A stretch of DNA of 64,000 nucleotides from Balneolaceae bacterium (GTDB lineage Bacteria; Bacteroidota; Rhodothermia; Balneolales; Balneolaceae). Position 1 is the stretch's first letter. Each line of letters opens with the position of its first letter. Position numbers and translations under genes: made by a program. The stretch is from assembly GCA_017643365.1 (NCBI GenBank), contig JAEPNO010000008.1, forward strand, positions 124,001-188,000. The letters are read 5' to 3'. This document shows positions 37,527-46,762 of the stretch, piece after piece. The notes under the pieces were generated by a model. That model was not told the origin of the DNA. It saw only the letters and a program-made list of their open reading frames with translations, and did no database searches.

Positions 37527-40424
37527 ATGAGTATCAACTTTGAGAAGGAGCAATTTGCACACCGTCATCACGGAAACGACACAACTGCCACCCGAGAAAT
37601 GTTAGCAACCATTGGCGCCGATTCAATGGATCAACTTATAAATGAGACGATTCCCGATGGCATACGATTGTCGGAAAAGTTGAACTTGCCTGAGGCGATC
37701 AGCGAAGTTGATTTTCTAGCTGAATTCAAAAAACTGGCTTCCAAAAATAAGGTGTTCAAATCATTTATTGGCATGGGCTATTACGATACCCATGTGCCAA
37801 AAGTGATACTCAGAAATATTCTGGAAAATCCGGCGTGGTACACCGCCTACACACCGTATCAAGCTGAGATCGCTCAAGGACGTTTGGAAGCGTTGATTAA
37901 TTTCCAAACCATGGTGAGCGATTTAACCGGGATGGAACTGGCAAATGCTTCACTGTTAGATGAAGGAACTGCTGCAGCCGAGGCAATGAGTATGTTTCTT
38001 GGCCAGCGTAAAGGCGCTAAACGTAAGGAAGCTGATACCTTTTTTGTGAGCGAGCTTTGCCACCCGCAAACCATTGATATTCTGAAGACTCGAGCAACTC
38101 CAATCGGAGTAAATGTGGTAGTTGGCGATCACAAAACGCTGGATGTAACCGATCCAAAATTATATGGATTGTTACTACAATATCCTGCTACTGATGGATC
38201 GGTAGAAGATTATTCTGACATCATTGCTGCAGCACACGAACATCAAGTTCAAGCGGTTGTTGCCGCCGATTTATTAAGCTTAACCTTGCTTACACCTCCG
38301 GGCGAAATGGGTGCTGATGCAGTTATTGGAACCACTCAGCGTTTTGGTGTGCCGATGGGATACGGTGGACCCCACGCAGCTTATTTTGCAACTAAGGAAT
38401 CCTATAAACGCCAAATTCCGGGCCGAATTATTGGTGTTACTCAAGATGCTGAAGGTAAACCGGCGTACCGAATGGCATTACAAACGCGAGAGCAGCACAT
38501 TCGCCGTGAAAAAGCTACCTCAAACATTTGTACGGCGCAGGTATTATTAGCAGTAATGGCGGGGATGTATGGTGTTTATCATGGACCTCAGGGATTGAAA
38601 AAAATCGCATCTAAAATTCATGGGTTAACGAAGCTTGCAAAAGCCAGTTTGGAAGAGCTTGGAGTAACCATTCAAAACGAACAGTTTTTTGATACTCTTA
38701 CAGTTATTGTTGATGCACCAAATCTGAAAGAGATCGCTGAAGCGGCCGAAGTTAATTTCAGATACTTCGAAGACGGACGAATTGGTATAGCATTCGATGA
38801 AGCCAAAGAATTGGAAGATGTACAGCTTCTATTGGATGTGTTTGCAAAAGCACTTGGTATCGAATCAAATTTTGATTTAGCAAGTGAGGCGGCATCAGTA
38901 GAAGTTCACTTTCCGGAGGAGTTAACTCGCACCAGCTCTTTTATGGATCACCCTGTATTTCATCAGTATCAAACCGAGCACGAAATGCTTCGTTACATGA
39001 AGCAGTTGGAAAACAAAGATCTTTCCCTAGTGCATTCTATGATCTCATTGGGATCTTGTACGATGAAGTTGAACGCAACCACTGAAATGATCCCGGTGAC
39101 CTGGCCTGAATTCGGTCAGATTCATCCTTTTGCTCCGGTAGATCAAGCGGAAGGATATCACGAAATGTTTACAAACCTAGTGGATTGGTTATCAGAAATT
39201 ACAGGCTTCGATTCAGTTTCACTTCAACCGAATTCCGGCGCTCAAGGTGAGTATGCAGGTTTGATGACAATCCGTGCCTATCACCAAAGCAGAGGCGATC
39301 ATCATCGGAATGTGGCGTTGATTCCTTCGTCAGCACATGGCACAAATCCTGCAAGTGCAGTTATGGCGGGGATGGAAGTGGTAGTTGTTGCGACCGATAA
39401 ACATGGCAACATCTCGAGCGAAGACCTTGCCGAAAAAGCTGAAAAGTACAGCAACAGACTTGCGGCTTTACTGATCACTTATCCATCAACGCACGGCGTG
39501 TTTGAACATAAGGTTAAAGATTTTTGTGAGATCATTCATAAGCATGGCGGCCAAGTTTATATGGATGGCGCGAACATGAATGCACAGGTTGGGCTTACTA
39601 GTCCGGGCGAAATTGGTGCTGATGTTTGCCATCTGAATCTGCATAAAACGTTCTGTATTCCTCACGGTGGTGGTGGACCGGGAATGGGTCCAATTGGTGT
39701 GGCAAAGCATCTAACTCCGTTTTTATCAGGACATACACTTATCAAAACCGGAGGGAATCAAGCTATTTCGGCTGTTTCTGCAGCGCCTTTTGGTAGTGCC
39801 AGTATTTTAACGATTTCGTACGCGTACATCAGAATGATGGGCGAAACCGGCTTAACAGAGGCTACACAGCGTGCAATATTGAATGCAAACTATATCAAAG
39901 ATCGGCTCGACGACCACTACCCAATTTTATACACAGGAAAAACCGGACGATCGGCGCATGAGTTTATCATCGATCTTCGTCCGTTTAAGCAATCGGCAGG
40001 AATCGAATCGGTAGATGTAGCCAAGCGTTTGATGGATTACGGATTCCATGCACCAACTATGAGTTTCCCGGTCCCGGGCACGTTGATGATCGAGCCAACA
40101 GAAAGCGAGAGTAAAGCAGAGTTGGATCGTTTTTGTGATGCGATGATCGGCATTCGCAACGAAATTCGTGAAATCGAAGAAGGCATTGCTGATCGAACCG
40201 ATAACGTGATGAAAAATGCCCCACATACCATGAGAGTCGCTGTTTCTGACAACTGGGAGCGTTCTTATTCGGTTGAAAAAGCCATTTTTCCACTTGAACA
40301 TCTCCGCTATAATAAATTATGGCCTAGCGTTTCTCGGGTTGATGATGCTTACGGCGATCGAAACCTGATGTGTTCGTGCATCCCAATGTCTGAATACGAA
40401 ACTGAAGAAATGGTTGATAATTAA
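37527..40424 (+). CDS. gcvP: Glycine dehydrogenase (decarboxylating), P-protein
   Basis: A 965-residue single-chain P-protein of the glycine cleavage system. It decarboxylates glycine with PLP and passes the aminomethyl group to GcvH. Seen: the N-terminal domain with [16 protein letters not shown]; the [16 protein letters not shown] block; and the C-terminal half with the PLP lysine in [17 protein letters not shown] (Lys707). Length is normal. GcvT and GcvH are not in the window. The 250-base gap upstream shows no recognisable glycine riboswitch. Confidence 0.96.
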   Translation: MSINFEKEQFAHRHHGNDTTATREMLATIGADSMDQLINETIPDGIRLSEKLNLPEAISEVDFLAEFKKLASKNKVFKSFIGMGYYDTHVPKVILRNILENPAWYTAYTPYQAEIAQGRLEALINFQTMVSDLTGMELANASLLDEGTAAAEAMSMFLGQRKGAKRKEADTFFVSELCHPQTIDILKTRATPIGVNVVVGDHKTLDVTDPKLYGLLLQYPATDGSVEDYSDIIAAAHEHQVQAVVAADLLSLTLLTPPGEMGADAVIGTTQRFGVPMGYGGPHAAYFATKESYKRQIPGRIIGVTQDAEGKPAYRMALQTREQHIRREKATSNICTAQVLLAVMAGMYGVYHGPQGLKKIASKIHGLTKLAKASLEELGVTIQNEQFFDTLTVIVDAPNLKEIAEAAEVNFRYFEDGRIGIAFDEAKELEDVQLLLDVFAKALGIESNFDLASEAASVEVHFPEELTRTSSFMDHPVFHQYQTEHEMLRYMKQLENKDLSLVHSMISLGSCTMKLNATTEMIPVTWPEFGQIHPFAPVDQAEGYHEMFTNLVDWLSEITGFDSVSLQPNSGAQGEYAGLMTIRAYHQSRGDHHRNVALIPSSAHGTNPASAVMAGMEVVVVATDKHGNISSEDLAEKAEKYSNRLAALLITYPSTHGVFEHKVKDFCEIIHKHGGQVYMDGANMNAQVGLTSPGEIGADVCHLNLHKTFCIPHGGGGPGMGPIGVAKHLTPFLSGHTLIKTGGNQAISAVSAAPFGSASILTISYAYIRMMGETGLTEATQRAILNANYIKDRLDDHYPILYTGKTGRSAHEFIIDLRPFKQSAGIESVDVAKRLMDYGFHAPTMSFPVPGTLMIEPTESESKAELDRFCDAMIGIRNEIREIEEGIADRTDNVMKNAPHTMRVAVSDNWERSYSVEKAIFPLEHLRYNKLWPSVSRVDDAYGDRNLMCSCIPMSEYETEEMVDN

Positions 40425-40431
40425 ATTGATA

Positions 40432-40474
40432 AACCCCTTATTAGTATCTTCTTAAAGTAAACTAATCTGGGGTT
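40432..40474 (+). promoter_or_regulatory. Inverted repeat in leader of small membrane gene
   Basis: AACCCC-TTA-TTAGT pairs with ACTAA-TCT-GGGGTT, and the right arm ends four bases before the ATG at 40479. It could fold over the ribosome binding site, or act as a weak terminator after gcvP. No T-run follows. Confidence 0.4.
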
Positions 40475-40478
40475 AATC

Positions 40479-40907
40479 ATGGATGATAATGTACTTAAAA
40501 CTATCGGTTTTACTCTTTCATCAATTGCAGTTTTAGCATTTGCATGGCTGTATATTGATGCTTTCTACTCAGACTCTCCACCTATTGAAAAATATCAAAC
40601 TTTTGCCGGCTCTTTGTCTGCATTAATAGGTAGTGTAGTATCTGGTGCTTATGGAATAAGCAGGTCTAAAGGCGAAAGTATCTCTAAAACCTTAGTTGCT
40701 ATCGGCAATGATCAAACTAAAAAATGGGTTACGATCAGCTATGTTATTATATACATTTTAATTTCTATAATTTGTATCTATAAAAATATTACCAACGAAG
40801 AAGTCTATTCAATGATTTCAAACCAAGCGAATATATCGATAGCAATATTATTCGGAATCATTAGTCTAAGTTTGGCAGTAGAAAAAAAAATAAGTAAGGA
40901 TGTTTAA
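40479..40907 (+). CDS. Hypothetical four-helix membrane protein
   Basis: A 142-residue protein with four hydrophobic segments (about 9-27, 40-58, 83-101 and 112-132) and short charged loops. No family was recognised. Its stop overlaps the M20 peptidase start by 8 bases, so the two are translationally coupled. The strong leader inverted repeat suggests some control of translation. Confidence 0.5.
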   Translation: MDDNVLKTIGFTLSSIAVLAFAWLYIDAFYSDSPPIEKYQTFAGSLSALIGSVVSGAYGISRSKGESISKTLVAIGNDQTKKWVTISYVIIYILISIICIYKNITNEEVYSMISNQANISIAILFGIISLSLAVEKKISKDV

Positions 40908-42195
40908 AAAATTAATTGTAGTTGCGTTCACCATAGTATTAACAGCAAATGTAAATGCTCAGTTATCTGATGTAGAAAAGCGAATGGCTGCTCATATAGA
41001 TGAAATAAATGCAGACGGAATGAGGTTGCTGATCGAATCGGTAAATATTAACAGCGGTACCATGAACTTTGAAGGAGTTCATGCAACGGCCGAGCATATG
41101 CTTCCACATTTCCGCGAGCTGGGATTCAACGCCTATTTCGAAGAAGGTTCAACATGGAATCGAGCCGGTCATCTGATTGCGGAACACTATGGTTCTGATG
41201 AAGCCCCAAAAATCTTACTGATTGGGCATTTAGATACGGTTTTTGAGCCTGATAGTCCTTTCCAAACTTACGAAATGGTGAACGATACCACTGCGAAAGG
41301 TCCCGGAATCGCCGACATGAAAGGCGGGAATATCATCATGTTGCAAGCGCTCCGAGCCTTGAAAGAAGTGGGCGAATTGGAAGACATGAATATCCGGATT
41401 GTGATGACCGGCGACGAAGAACTTAGTGGTCGGCCATTGTCATTATCCAAAAAAGCGTTAATCGATGCTGCAAAATGGGCAGATATTTCGCTAGGCTTCG
41501 AGAACGGAGATGGGAACCCAAAAACGGCAAATATTTCACGTCGCGGCGCAATGGGATGGACACTTACCGTAACAGGTACTCCAGCGCATTCTTCTCAAGT
41601 TTTCCGTGAAGATATTGGGGCAGGCGCTATTTTTGAAGTATCCAGAATATTGAATGCTTTCTACGAAGAATTGAGGAGCGAAGAATTTCTGACCTTCAAT
41701 CCGGGTAGAATCATCGGTGGAACCACGGTAACCCATGATGATGGCTCAAGTAGTGGAACCACGTTCGGAAAAACGAATGTTGTGGCTGAAACCGCAATTG
41801 TAGCCGGTGACTTACGTGCATTATCCCCAGAACAAGAGGAACGTGTGAAAAATAAAATGCGCGAAATAGTGGGCCGAAATTTGCCACAAACTTCAGCGGT
41901 AATCGAGTTTGATGAAGGCTATCCACCAATGGCACCCACCGATGGAAACCGTGAATTATTAGAGATATACAGTGCAGTAAGTGAAGATCTTGGATTCGGC
42001 GAAGTAGTTGCGGTAAATCCACTTCGAGCCGGAGCGGCGGATGTCTCTTTCACAGCAACTTATGTAGATATGGCCATTGATGCATTAGGGATGAGCGGCA
42101 CCGACGGGCACACGGTAAATGAGCTTGGTTACATCAATCAGTTTCCTAGGCAGGCGAAAAGAGCAGCCATATTGCTCCATAGACTAAGCCAATAA
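40900..42195 (+). CDS. Exported M20 family metallopeptidase (carboxypeptidase G2-like)
   Basis: A 431-residue zinc hydrolase with a signal peptide (MFKKLIVVAFTIVLTANVNA). Dinuclear-zinc motifs are complete: GHLDTVFEP, GIADMKGGN, TGDEELSG (the catalytic Glu pair) and the C-terminal SGTDGHTVNE. The dimerisation domain lies at about 210-320. It is expected to trim folate-, glutamyl- or other acylated amino acids in the periplasm; the substrate is unknown. It overlaps the small membrane gene and is followed by the hairpin repeat array. Confidence 0.9.
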   Translation: MFKKLIVVAFTIVLTANVNAQLSDVEKRMAAHIDEINADGMRLLIESVNINSGTMNFEGVHATAEHMLPHFRELGFNAYFEEGSTWNRAGHLIAEHYGSDEAPKILLIGHLDTVFEPDSPFQTYEMVNDTTAKGPGIADMKGGNIIMLQALRALKEVGELEDMNIRIVMTGDEELSGRPLSLSKKALIDAAKWADISLGFENGDGNPKTANISRRGAMGWTLTVTGTPAHSSQVFREDIGAGAIFEVSRILNAFYEELRSEEFLTFNPGRIIGGTTVTHDDGSSSGTTFGKTNVVAETAIVAGDLRALSPEQEERVKNKMREIVGRNLPQTSAVIEFDEGYPPMAPTDGNRELLEIYSAVSEDLGFGEVVAVNPLRAGAADVSFTATYVDMAIDALGMSGTDGHTVNELGYINQFPRQAKRAAILLHRLSQ

Positions 42196-42197
42196 AG

Positions 42198-42275
42198 ACC
42201 CTGATTTTAAGGATTATAGGATTAGCATGATTCGGCTTTCATCAAGTAAATCTATAAATCCTTCAAATCATGGTT
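42198..42275. repeat. 78-bp hairpin repeat, unit R1
   Basis: The left arm ACCCTGATTTTAAGG is inversely repeated by CCTTCAAATCATGGT. The centre (TTAGCATGATTCGGCTTTC) is nearly the same as that of unit R4. It is the first of three units with a period of about 108 bases, and starts 3 bases after the M20 stop codon. Confidence 0.85.
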
Positions 42276-42305
42276 TAATGTTGATGAGATGGGGAGGGCT
42301 CGATT

Positions 42306-42383
42306 ACCCCGATTTAAAGGGATTGTAGGATTACCTAGATTCGAATTCATCAATGCAATCTATAAATCCTTCAAATAAATGGT
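42306..42383. repeat. 78-bp hairpin repeat, unit R2
   Basis: The arms ACCCCGATTTAAAGG and CCTTCAAATAAATGGT are those of R1 with small changes; the centre differs. A spacer of the GGGAGGGCTC type precedes it. Confidence 0.85.
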
Positions 42384-42414
42384 GAAAGATGAATGCATGG
42401 GAGAGGGCTCAGTT

Positions 42415-42492
42415 ACCCTGATTTAAGGGATTGTAAGATTACCATGAATTGGATTAATCAAGGCAATCTTGTAATCCTTCGAATCATGGTTT
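42415..42492. repeat. 78-bp hairpin repeat, unit R3
   Basis: The arms ACCCTGATTTAAGGG and CCTTCGAATCATGGTT match R1, R2 and R4. The unit overlaps the last three codons, including the stop, of the minus-strand GxxExxY gene, so the repeat supplies the end of that protein. Confidence 0.85.
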
Positions 42493-42861
42493 GAGTTTGT
42501 TATTGTGTACCCTATTGAACTGCAAGCTTCTTGATCCAAAGTTTATCAATAAACCGATGGGACGCTTGTACGCCTCTAGGTAATTCATAGCTTGGGCTAA
42601 ATGAACGTCTTCGAGTTGAATGACTGCCTTTAATTCTACCATAATTTGATCTTCAACCAGGAAGTCTACTCTTCTTTTGCCCACGTGTAGTTTCTTATAA
42701 AAGATGTCCATATCGAATTCTCGATAATAACTTAAACCCTGTTGATCAAATTCATACGCTAAGGATCGCTGATAAATTACCTCTTGAAATCCATTTCCTA
42801 ATGTTGAATGAACTTCCATAGCACATCCTATAATTTGATGCGTCAATTCCCCGTATTCCAT
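42484..42861 (-). CDS. GxxExxY protein (PD-(D/E)XK nuclease-like)
   Basis: A 125-residue small protein with the defining motif Gly24-x-x-Glu27-x-x-Tyr30 (GFQEVIY) and a PD-(D/E)XK-like core (Asp66 in RVDFLVED; Glu76-Leu-Lys78 in VELKAV). It is full length. Family members are annotated as nuclease-fold proteins of unknown function. Here the gene is enclosed by hairpin repeats: three units on its 3' side and one on its 5' side, and its final codons lie in repeat R3. That arrangement suggests mobility or an RNA/DNA hairpin substrate, but no transposase is present. Confidence 0.85.
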   Translation of the reverse strand: MEYGELTHQIIGCAMEVHSTLGNGFQEVIYQRSLAYEFDQQGLSYYREFDMDIFYKKLHVGKRRVDFLVEDQIMVELKAVIQLEDVHLAQAMNYLEAYKRPIGLLINFGSRSLQFNRVHNNKLKP

Positions 42862-42914
42862 AATTTTTAATGATTTCAGTCTAGTATAATAAACTGAAGT
42901 TAAAATCTAAAGGT

Positions 42915-42990
42915 TACCCTGATTTAAGGGATTATAGGATTAGCATGATTCGGATTTCATCAAGTATCTAGAAATCCTTCGAAGCAAGGT
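42915..42990. repeat. 76-bp hairpin repeat, unit R4
   Basis: The left arm ACCCTGATTTAAGGG and the right arm CCTTCGAAGCAAGGT are joined by a centre (TTAGCATGATTCGGATTTC) nearly identical to R1. It lies upstream of the GxxExxY gene and 3 bases past the HAD stop codon at 42994, so that gene is bracketed by R1-R3 and R4. Confidence 0.85.
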
Positions 42991-42993
42991 AAA

Positions 42994-43842
42994 TTAATAA
43001 ATAACGCTTTTACAAATAAAATCCGGAATAATCCCCTTACTCTGAATTTGTAGTTGGGCTTTATCGGCACGTGTGTTACCGGATAATACCAACATGGTTT
43101 GTACACCGAACTTGTTGCCACCAAGGATATCGGTTTCTAAAGTATCACCCACCATCAGAATTTCTTTCTTGTCGATGAAGCCGATTTCATCTACCAGTTG
43201 CTCGTAAGCATACATAAACATTTGGGAATCGGGCTTACCAAAATGGATAAACTTTCGGTTAAGCATACTTTCAACCAACTTGGCGATACCTCCGGTTGCA
43301 ACAGCAACATCATTGTGAGAAACGGGATAAAATTTATCCGAATTGGCTAGAATCACCGGCATCGTTTTCTTGCGCAAAATGTTCACGGTTTTGTTGATGT
43401 CGCGGTTCCAATCAAAGCCCTCATCATCCAGAAATACAAAGCAGGAAATATCGTCCAGATTTTCAATATCAATATCACGAACGGCAATGTGTTCCAGGCC
43501 CGATTGAAGGATATACTCGGCCGAATTTTCGGTGCCCAGATAGGCAATTTTCCCCTCGGTTATTTTCTGCTCAAGAAACTGCTTGGCCATCATGCCGGAA
43601 GTAACAATCTCGTGGAGCTCAATATTCTTTAAACCTAATCTGCCCAGACTTTCCTTCTGTTGAAGCTGACTTCTGGAGGCATCGTTAGTAAGTAATCGAA
43701 AGGTTTTACCCTCGTTTTTAATCCAATCGATGGTATTCCCAACACCTTCTATTAATCCGTTATGATTTTTAACCACTCCGTATGAATCGAGCATAATCAC
43801 TCGAAAGTCTTTTGCAATTTCAAAAAATGAAGGATAATCCAT
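42994..43842 (-). CDS. HAD superfamily class IIA hydrolase-like protein
   Basis: A 282-residue HAD protein. The first motif reads LDSYGVV (nucleophile Asp19), with Tyr21 in place of the usual second Asp. TNDASRS (motif II) and GDTLETDILGGNKFG (motif IV) are present. The form resembles the class IIA subgroup with a DxWG first motif. Loss of the second Asp can weaken phosphatase activity. It is the third gene of a tight operon with a kinase-like and a glutamine-synthetase-like gene, with 2 bases between it and the kinase-like gene. Confidence 0.82.
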   Translation of the reverse strand: MDYPSFFEIAKDFRVIMLDSYGVVKNHNGLIEGVGNTIDWIKNEGKTFRLLTNDASRSQLQQKESLGRLGLKNIELHEIVTSGMMAKQFLEQKITEGKIAYLGTENSAEYILQSGLEHIAVRDIDIENLDDISCFVFLDDEGFDWNRDINKTVNILRKKTMPVILANSDKFYPVSHNDVAVATGGIAKLVESMLNRKFIHFGKPDSQMFMYAYEQLVDEIGFIDKKEILMVGDTLETDILGGNKFGVQTMLVLSGNTRADKAQLQIQSKGIIPDFICKSVIY

Positions 43843-43844
43843 GG

Positions 43845-44888
43845 TTATAAATTCAATGCTTTTAATAGGATGGAAGGGTTAAATTTCTTTTCGATGGAAG
43901 GCAGGTGCACTTCTAAAGTTTCTTTCTGTAATCGAGTAGCGAATATTTCGTGAAAGAAATAGGTGCCATACTTAACCACGTAATTGAGTAAGAAAAAACG
44001 GTAGCATTCTTTTAAGAATAAAATCTCACGTTCGGTAAGTGGATTGCGCTTATGATACGCTTGCAGATACATCAAAAACCGATCCTGCATCAACACATCG
44101 ATGTTGTAACTGAATATGGTTTGATCGCCGGCTTCAGAAACAACACGACTGAAAAAGTAGAAATCCATAATTCGGCTGCTAACTCTGAACCAATCATAAT
44201 CCCAGCGAGAGAATAACTGTAGATTATCCGTCACCGAAAAATTGCCGATGTTCCAATCCACAAACACAGGAATATCTTCGAGGGTGTTGGCTTCCAGCGC
44301 TCGATAATTTTGCTTAAAAAGAGCGCATTGCTCCTTAATAAAATCCAGATGCATACGATATTGGAAACGACCTTCATCAGTCTCCAGAATTTTTTCAAGT
44401 CCTTCAATATCCACCATCATGGTTTTTGAAGAATCCGGCAAACTATTCTTGATGGTCAGGCAGGCTTCATGAAAACGAGCGGTTTGCTTTCCCAAGCGAA
44501 CAATTTGTTCATTGTTAAGCTTGCGAGGTAACTTGTTCAGGATTTTAACGGGGCGATAAAACACAACCCACGCATCTATAAGCTCTGTTTTATAACGGTG
44601 AACAAATAACTCCTTTCCCTTAAATAGCGATCTTGCTAAAAAATTTTCGAAAGGCTCGGGCAGATTGTTTGCCATCGCGTTAATTATGGCATGATCTTCC
44701 ACAAAGTGATCGTACAATCCGAAATAGGAAAGCTTTGCAACTACCGAAAACCCATCCTTTAAAGTGATTCGGTACACGTGATTGGTTGATACTTTTGCGC
44801 TGATGTCTTCAATCAACACAATCGGGCGGGAATCGTCGTACGCCTTCCATGCATCACTCACAATTTCGTTAAAGTCGATAAAAGTCAT
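43845..44888 (-). CDS. Aminoglycoside-phosphotransferase-fold kinase-like protein
   Basis: A 347-residue APH/choline-kinase-fold protein. An N-lobe strand with Lys52 (VVAKLSYFG), a catalytic-loop-like VDWNIGNFSV (Asp211, Asn216; Val replaces the usual His) and a metal-binding RWDYDWFRV (Asp230, Asp232) are seen. It probably phosphorylates a small alcohol or amino-alcohol, but the substrate cannot be read from sequence. It is 6 bases after the GS-like gene and 2 before the HAD gene, so the three act together. Confidence 0.78.
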   Translation of the reverse strand: MTFIDFNEIVSDAWKAYDDSRPIVLIEDISAKVSTNHVYRITLKDGFSVVAKLSYFGLYDHFVEDHAIINAMANNLPEPFENFLARSLFKGKELFVHRYKTELIDAWVVFYRPVKILNKLPRKLNNEQIVRLGKQTARFHEACLTIKNSLPDSSKTMMVDIEGLEKILETDEGRFQYRMHLDFIKEQCALFKQNYRALEANTLEDIPVFVDWNIGNFSVTDNLQLFSRWDYDWFRVSSRIMDFYFFSRVVSEAGDQTIFSYNIDVLMQDRFLMYLQAYHKRNPLTEREILFLKECYRFFLLNYVVKYGTYFFHEIFATRLQKETLEVHLPSIEKKFNPSILLKALNL

Positions 44889-44894
44889 GGCGTC

Positions 44895-46247
44895 TCAAAT
44901 GATTTCAAAATAGCGTTTCATTTCCCAATTTGGCTGGCTATGACCTTCCTGAGCACATTCCCACTCGCGGGTTTTAACAAAGTGATCCGCAAATGTTGCC
45001 CCAAAAAGTTTGCCTGCAATATCAGAATCTTTCATGGCTTTTGTAGCTTTTTTTAAAGAATCGGGAAGTTTTAAAGCGTCCTTTTTTGAATACTGATTTC
45101 CTTTGGTAGTCGGTAGCTCTAACTCCAGTTTGTGTTTGATTCCATACAGTCCGGAAGCCAAGGCCGCAGCCATACTTAGATACGGATTTACATCTGCACC
45201 CGGTACGCGATGTTCAACCCGCATCGACTCCGATTGATGATTTATCACCCGCAAGGCAGTGGTTCGGTTTTCGATGCCCCAGCTTACCGAAGTTGGCGAC
45301 CATGAACCCTCAACATAGCGTTTGTAGCTATTGGTTGTTGGGGCAAACATGGGGAGAATATGCGGGAGACAAAACAATTGCCCGGCAAGGTAATGCTTCA
45401 TTACACTGCTCATTTGATGATCCTGATTTTTATCAAAAAACAGATTATTTCCTGCTCCATTCCACAAACTTTGATGGATATGCCCACTACAACCCGGCAA
45501 ATCGGGGTTCCATTTGGCCATAAAACTCGGCATGATTTCATGCGAAGCACCAATTTCTTTAACTGCGGTTTTGAATAACGCAGCTCGATCCGCAGAAATC
45601 AGAATATCATCGTAGGTGATGGCAGCTTCATAAACTCCGTCCCCGGTTTCGGTATGCAATCCCTCCAGCGGTATCCCAAAATCATGAAGTTGATTAAACA
45701 ATTGATCCACATACTCGAATTGTTGCGAAAAACGAAGTACGGAATAACCAAACATTCCCTGAGTGAGTGGAGTTGGATCTTGATAATTCTTTTCGTGAAA
45801 AGACCGAGGAGTTTCAGCAAAATTAAACCACTCAAATTCGGAAGAAAATTTAGGTTGAAATCCCAATTCGATCGCTTCTTTTCGGATGCGCTTTAACAAG
45901 GTGCGTGGACAAACATCCGCTATTTCGGGTGCAGACTCGAAATCAGCAAGAAAAAATGGTTGGTTATTTTGCCAGGGAATGTTGCGAAAAGTTGAAGGAT
46001 CGATGGTAGCAAATGCATCCGGATATCCGGTATGCCATCCACTTACTTCGGTGTTATCATAGCATTGATCGTTGACATCCCAGCCGAAAATCACGTTGCA
46101 AAAACCTACCCCCGATTCGAGTGCTTTTAGAAATTTTTCTTTGCTGATAAGTTTTCCACGAAGTACGCCATCAATATCAAAAACCCCAAATTTGATGTAT
46201 TTAACATCGAGGTCATGCAATTTTTTAATGATCTCTTCTTTCGTCAT
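44895..46247 (-). CDS. Glutamine synthetase family protein (gamma-glutamyl-amide ligase type)
   Basis: A 450-residue GS-fold ligase. Seen: the N-terminal beta-grasp domain; metal-ligand regions SSEFEWF (Glu137, Glu139) and HTETGDGVYEAAI (Glu200, Glu207); GCSGHIHQSLW (His256, His258); and the ATP/Glu region NSYKRYVEG followed by SWGIENRTTALRV. The changes from canonical GlnA (CSGHIHQS rather than GSGLHVHQS; YVEGSWSPTSVS rather than LVPGYEAPVYIS) place it among GlnA-like gamma-glutamyl amide ligases. The amine substrate is unknown. It heads the operon with kinase-like and HAD genes. Confidence 0.88.
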   Translation of the reverse strand: MTKEEIIKKLHDLDVKYIKFGVFDIDGVLRGKLISKEKFLKALESGVGFCNVIFGWDVNDQCYDNTEVSGWHTGYPDAFATIDPSTFRNIPWQNNQPFFLADFESAPEIADVCPRTLLKRIRKEAIELGFQPKFSSEFEWFNFAETPRSFHEKNYQDPTPLTQGMFGYSVLRFSQQFEYVDQLFNQLHDFGIPLEGLHTETGDGVYEAAITYDDILISADRAALFKTAVKEIGASHEIMPSFMAKWNPDLPGCSGHIHQSLWNGAGNNLFFDKNQDHQMSSVMKHYLAGQLFCLPHILPMFAPTTNSYKRYVEGSWSPTSVSWGIENRTTALRVINHQSESMRVEHRVPGADVNPYLSMAAALASGLYGIKHKLELELPTTKGNQYSKKDALKLPDSLKKATKAMKDSDIAGKLFGATFADHFVKTREWECAQEGHSQPNWEMKRYFEII

Positions 46248-46315
46248 CGAGTATTTTTTTTGTCGAATATAGAAAAGAGATCGGCGAAGTGTGGGGCTAT
46301 TTTAGTTATCTATGT

Positions 46316-46636
46316 TTAGGATGCACGGGACCAGCCTAGCTCTTCTGCATCGTCTAAATCTGATTCAGTGATGTATGCACGATAAATGGTTCCGGTTGGG
46401 CAGGAGCAAGCACGGCAAACAACGAGATTCAATTCATCCTTATCAAAAACTTCAATTCCATCATCCTCAAGTTGATTGATAGCATCTTCCAGCGATGTAT
46501 AATCTGGCGGGATGCATTGCCGTTCGGCGGAGGCTACTTCAATCCAAAGGCGATTGGGTTCTTCGAACAAGCCATTGAACATGGTACAGCTAGTAAATAG
46601 AAAAGTGAGGAACAAAAATGATAATGCAGACTTCAT
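46316..46636 (-). CDS. Small Cys-containing lipoprotein
   Basis: A 106-residue lipoprotein if translation starts at ATG 46636 (signal MKSALSFLFLTFLFTSC, lipid Cys17). A longer frame to 46663 adds nine residues and is less likely. The mature part is acidic and contains the cysteine cluster VCRACSCPTG plus a lone Cys (RQCIPP). A disulfide-bonded small domain is likely. The family was not recognised; proteins with SCPTG..Y motifs are common as short lipoproteins in this group. Confidence 0.6.
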   Translation of the reverse strand: MKSALSFLFLTFLFTSCTMFNGLFEEPNRLWIEVASAERQCIPPDYTSLEDAINQLEDDGIEVFDKDELNLVVCRACSCPTGTIYRAYITESDLDDAEELGWSRAS

Positions 46637-46762
46637 ACCCTGTTTTTTAAATGTATGACCCATAACGCATTAAAGGTTACCAAATTATTGCAGATCGTCA
46701 AGTTGTAGCAAATCACGAAAAATTTGCTCTTATTATTACAGATTCCAGATAACGAGTAGTTT

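Noticed and set aside
42198-42990. CRISPR array
   Set aside because: Only four units, 78 bp long, with inverted-repeat arms, unequal spacing and a gene between them; no cas genes nearby.
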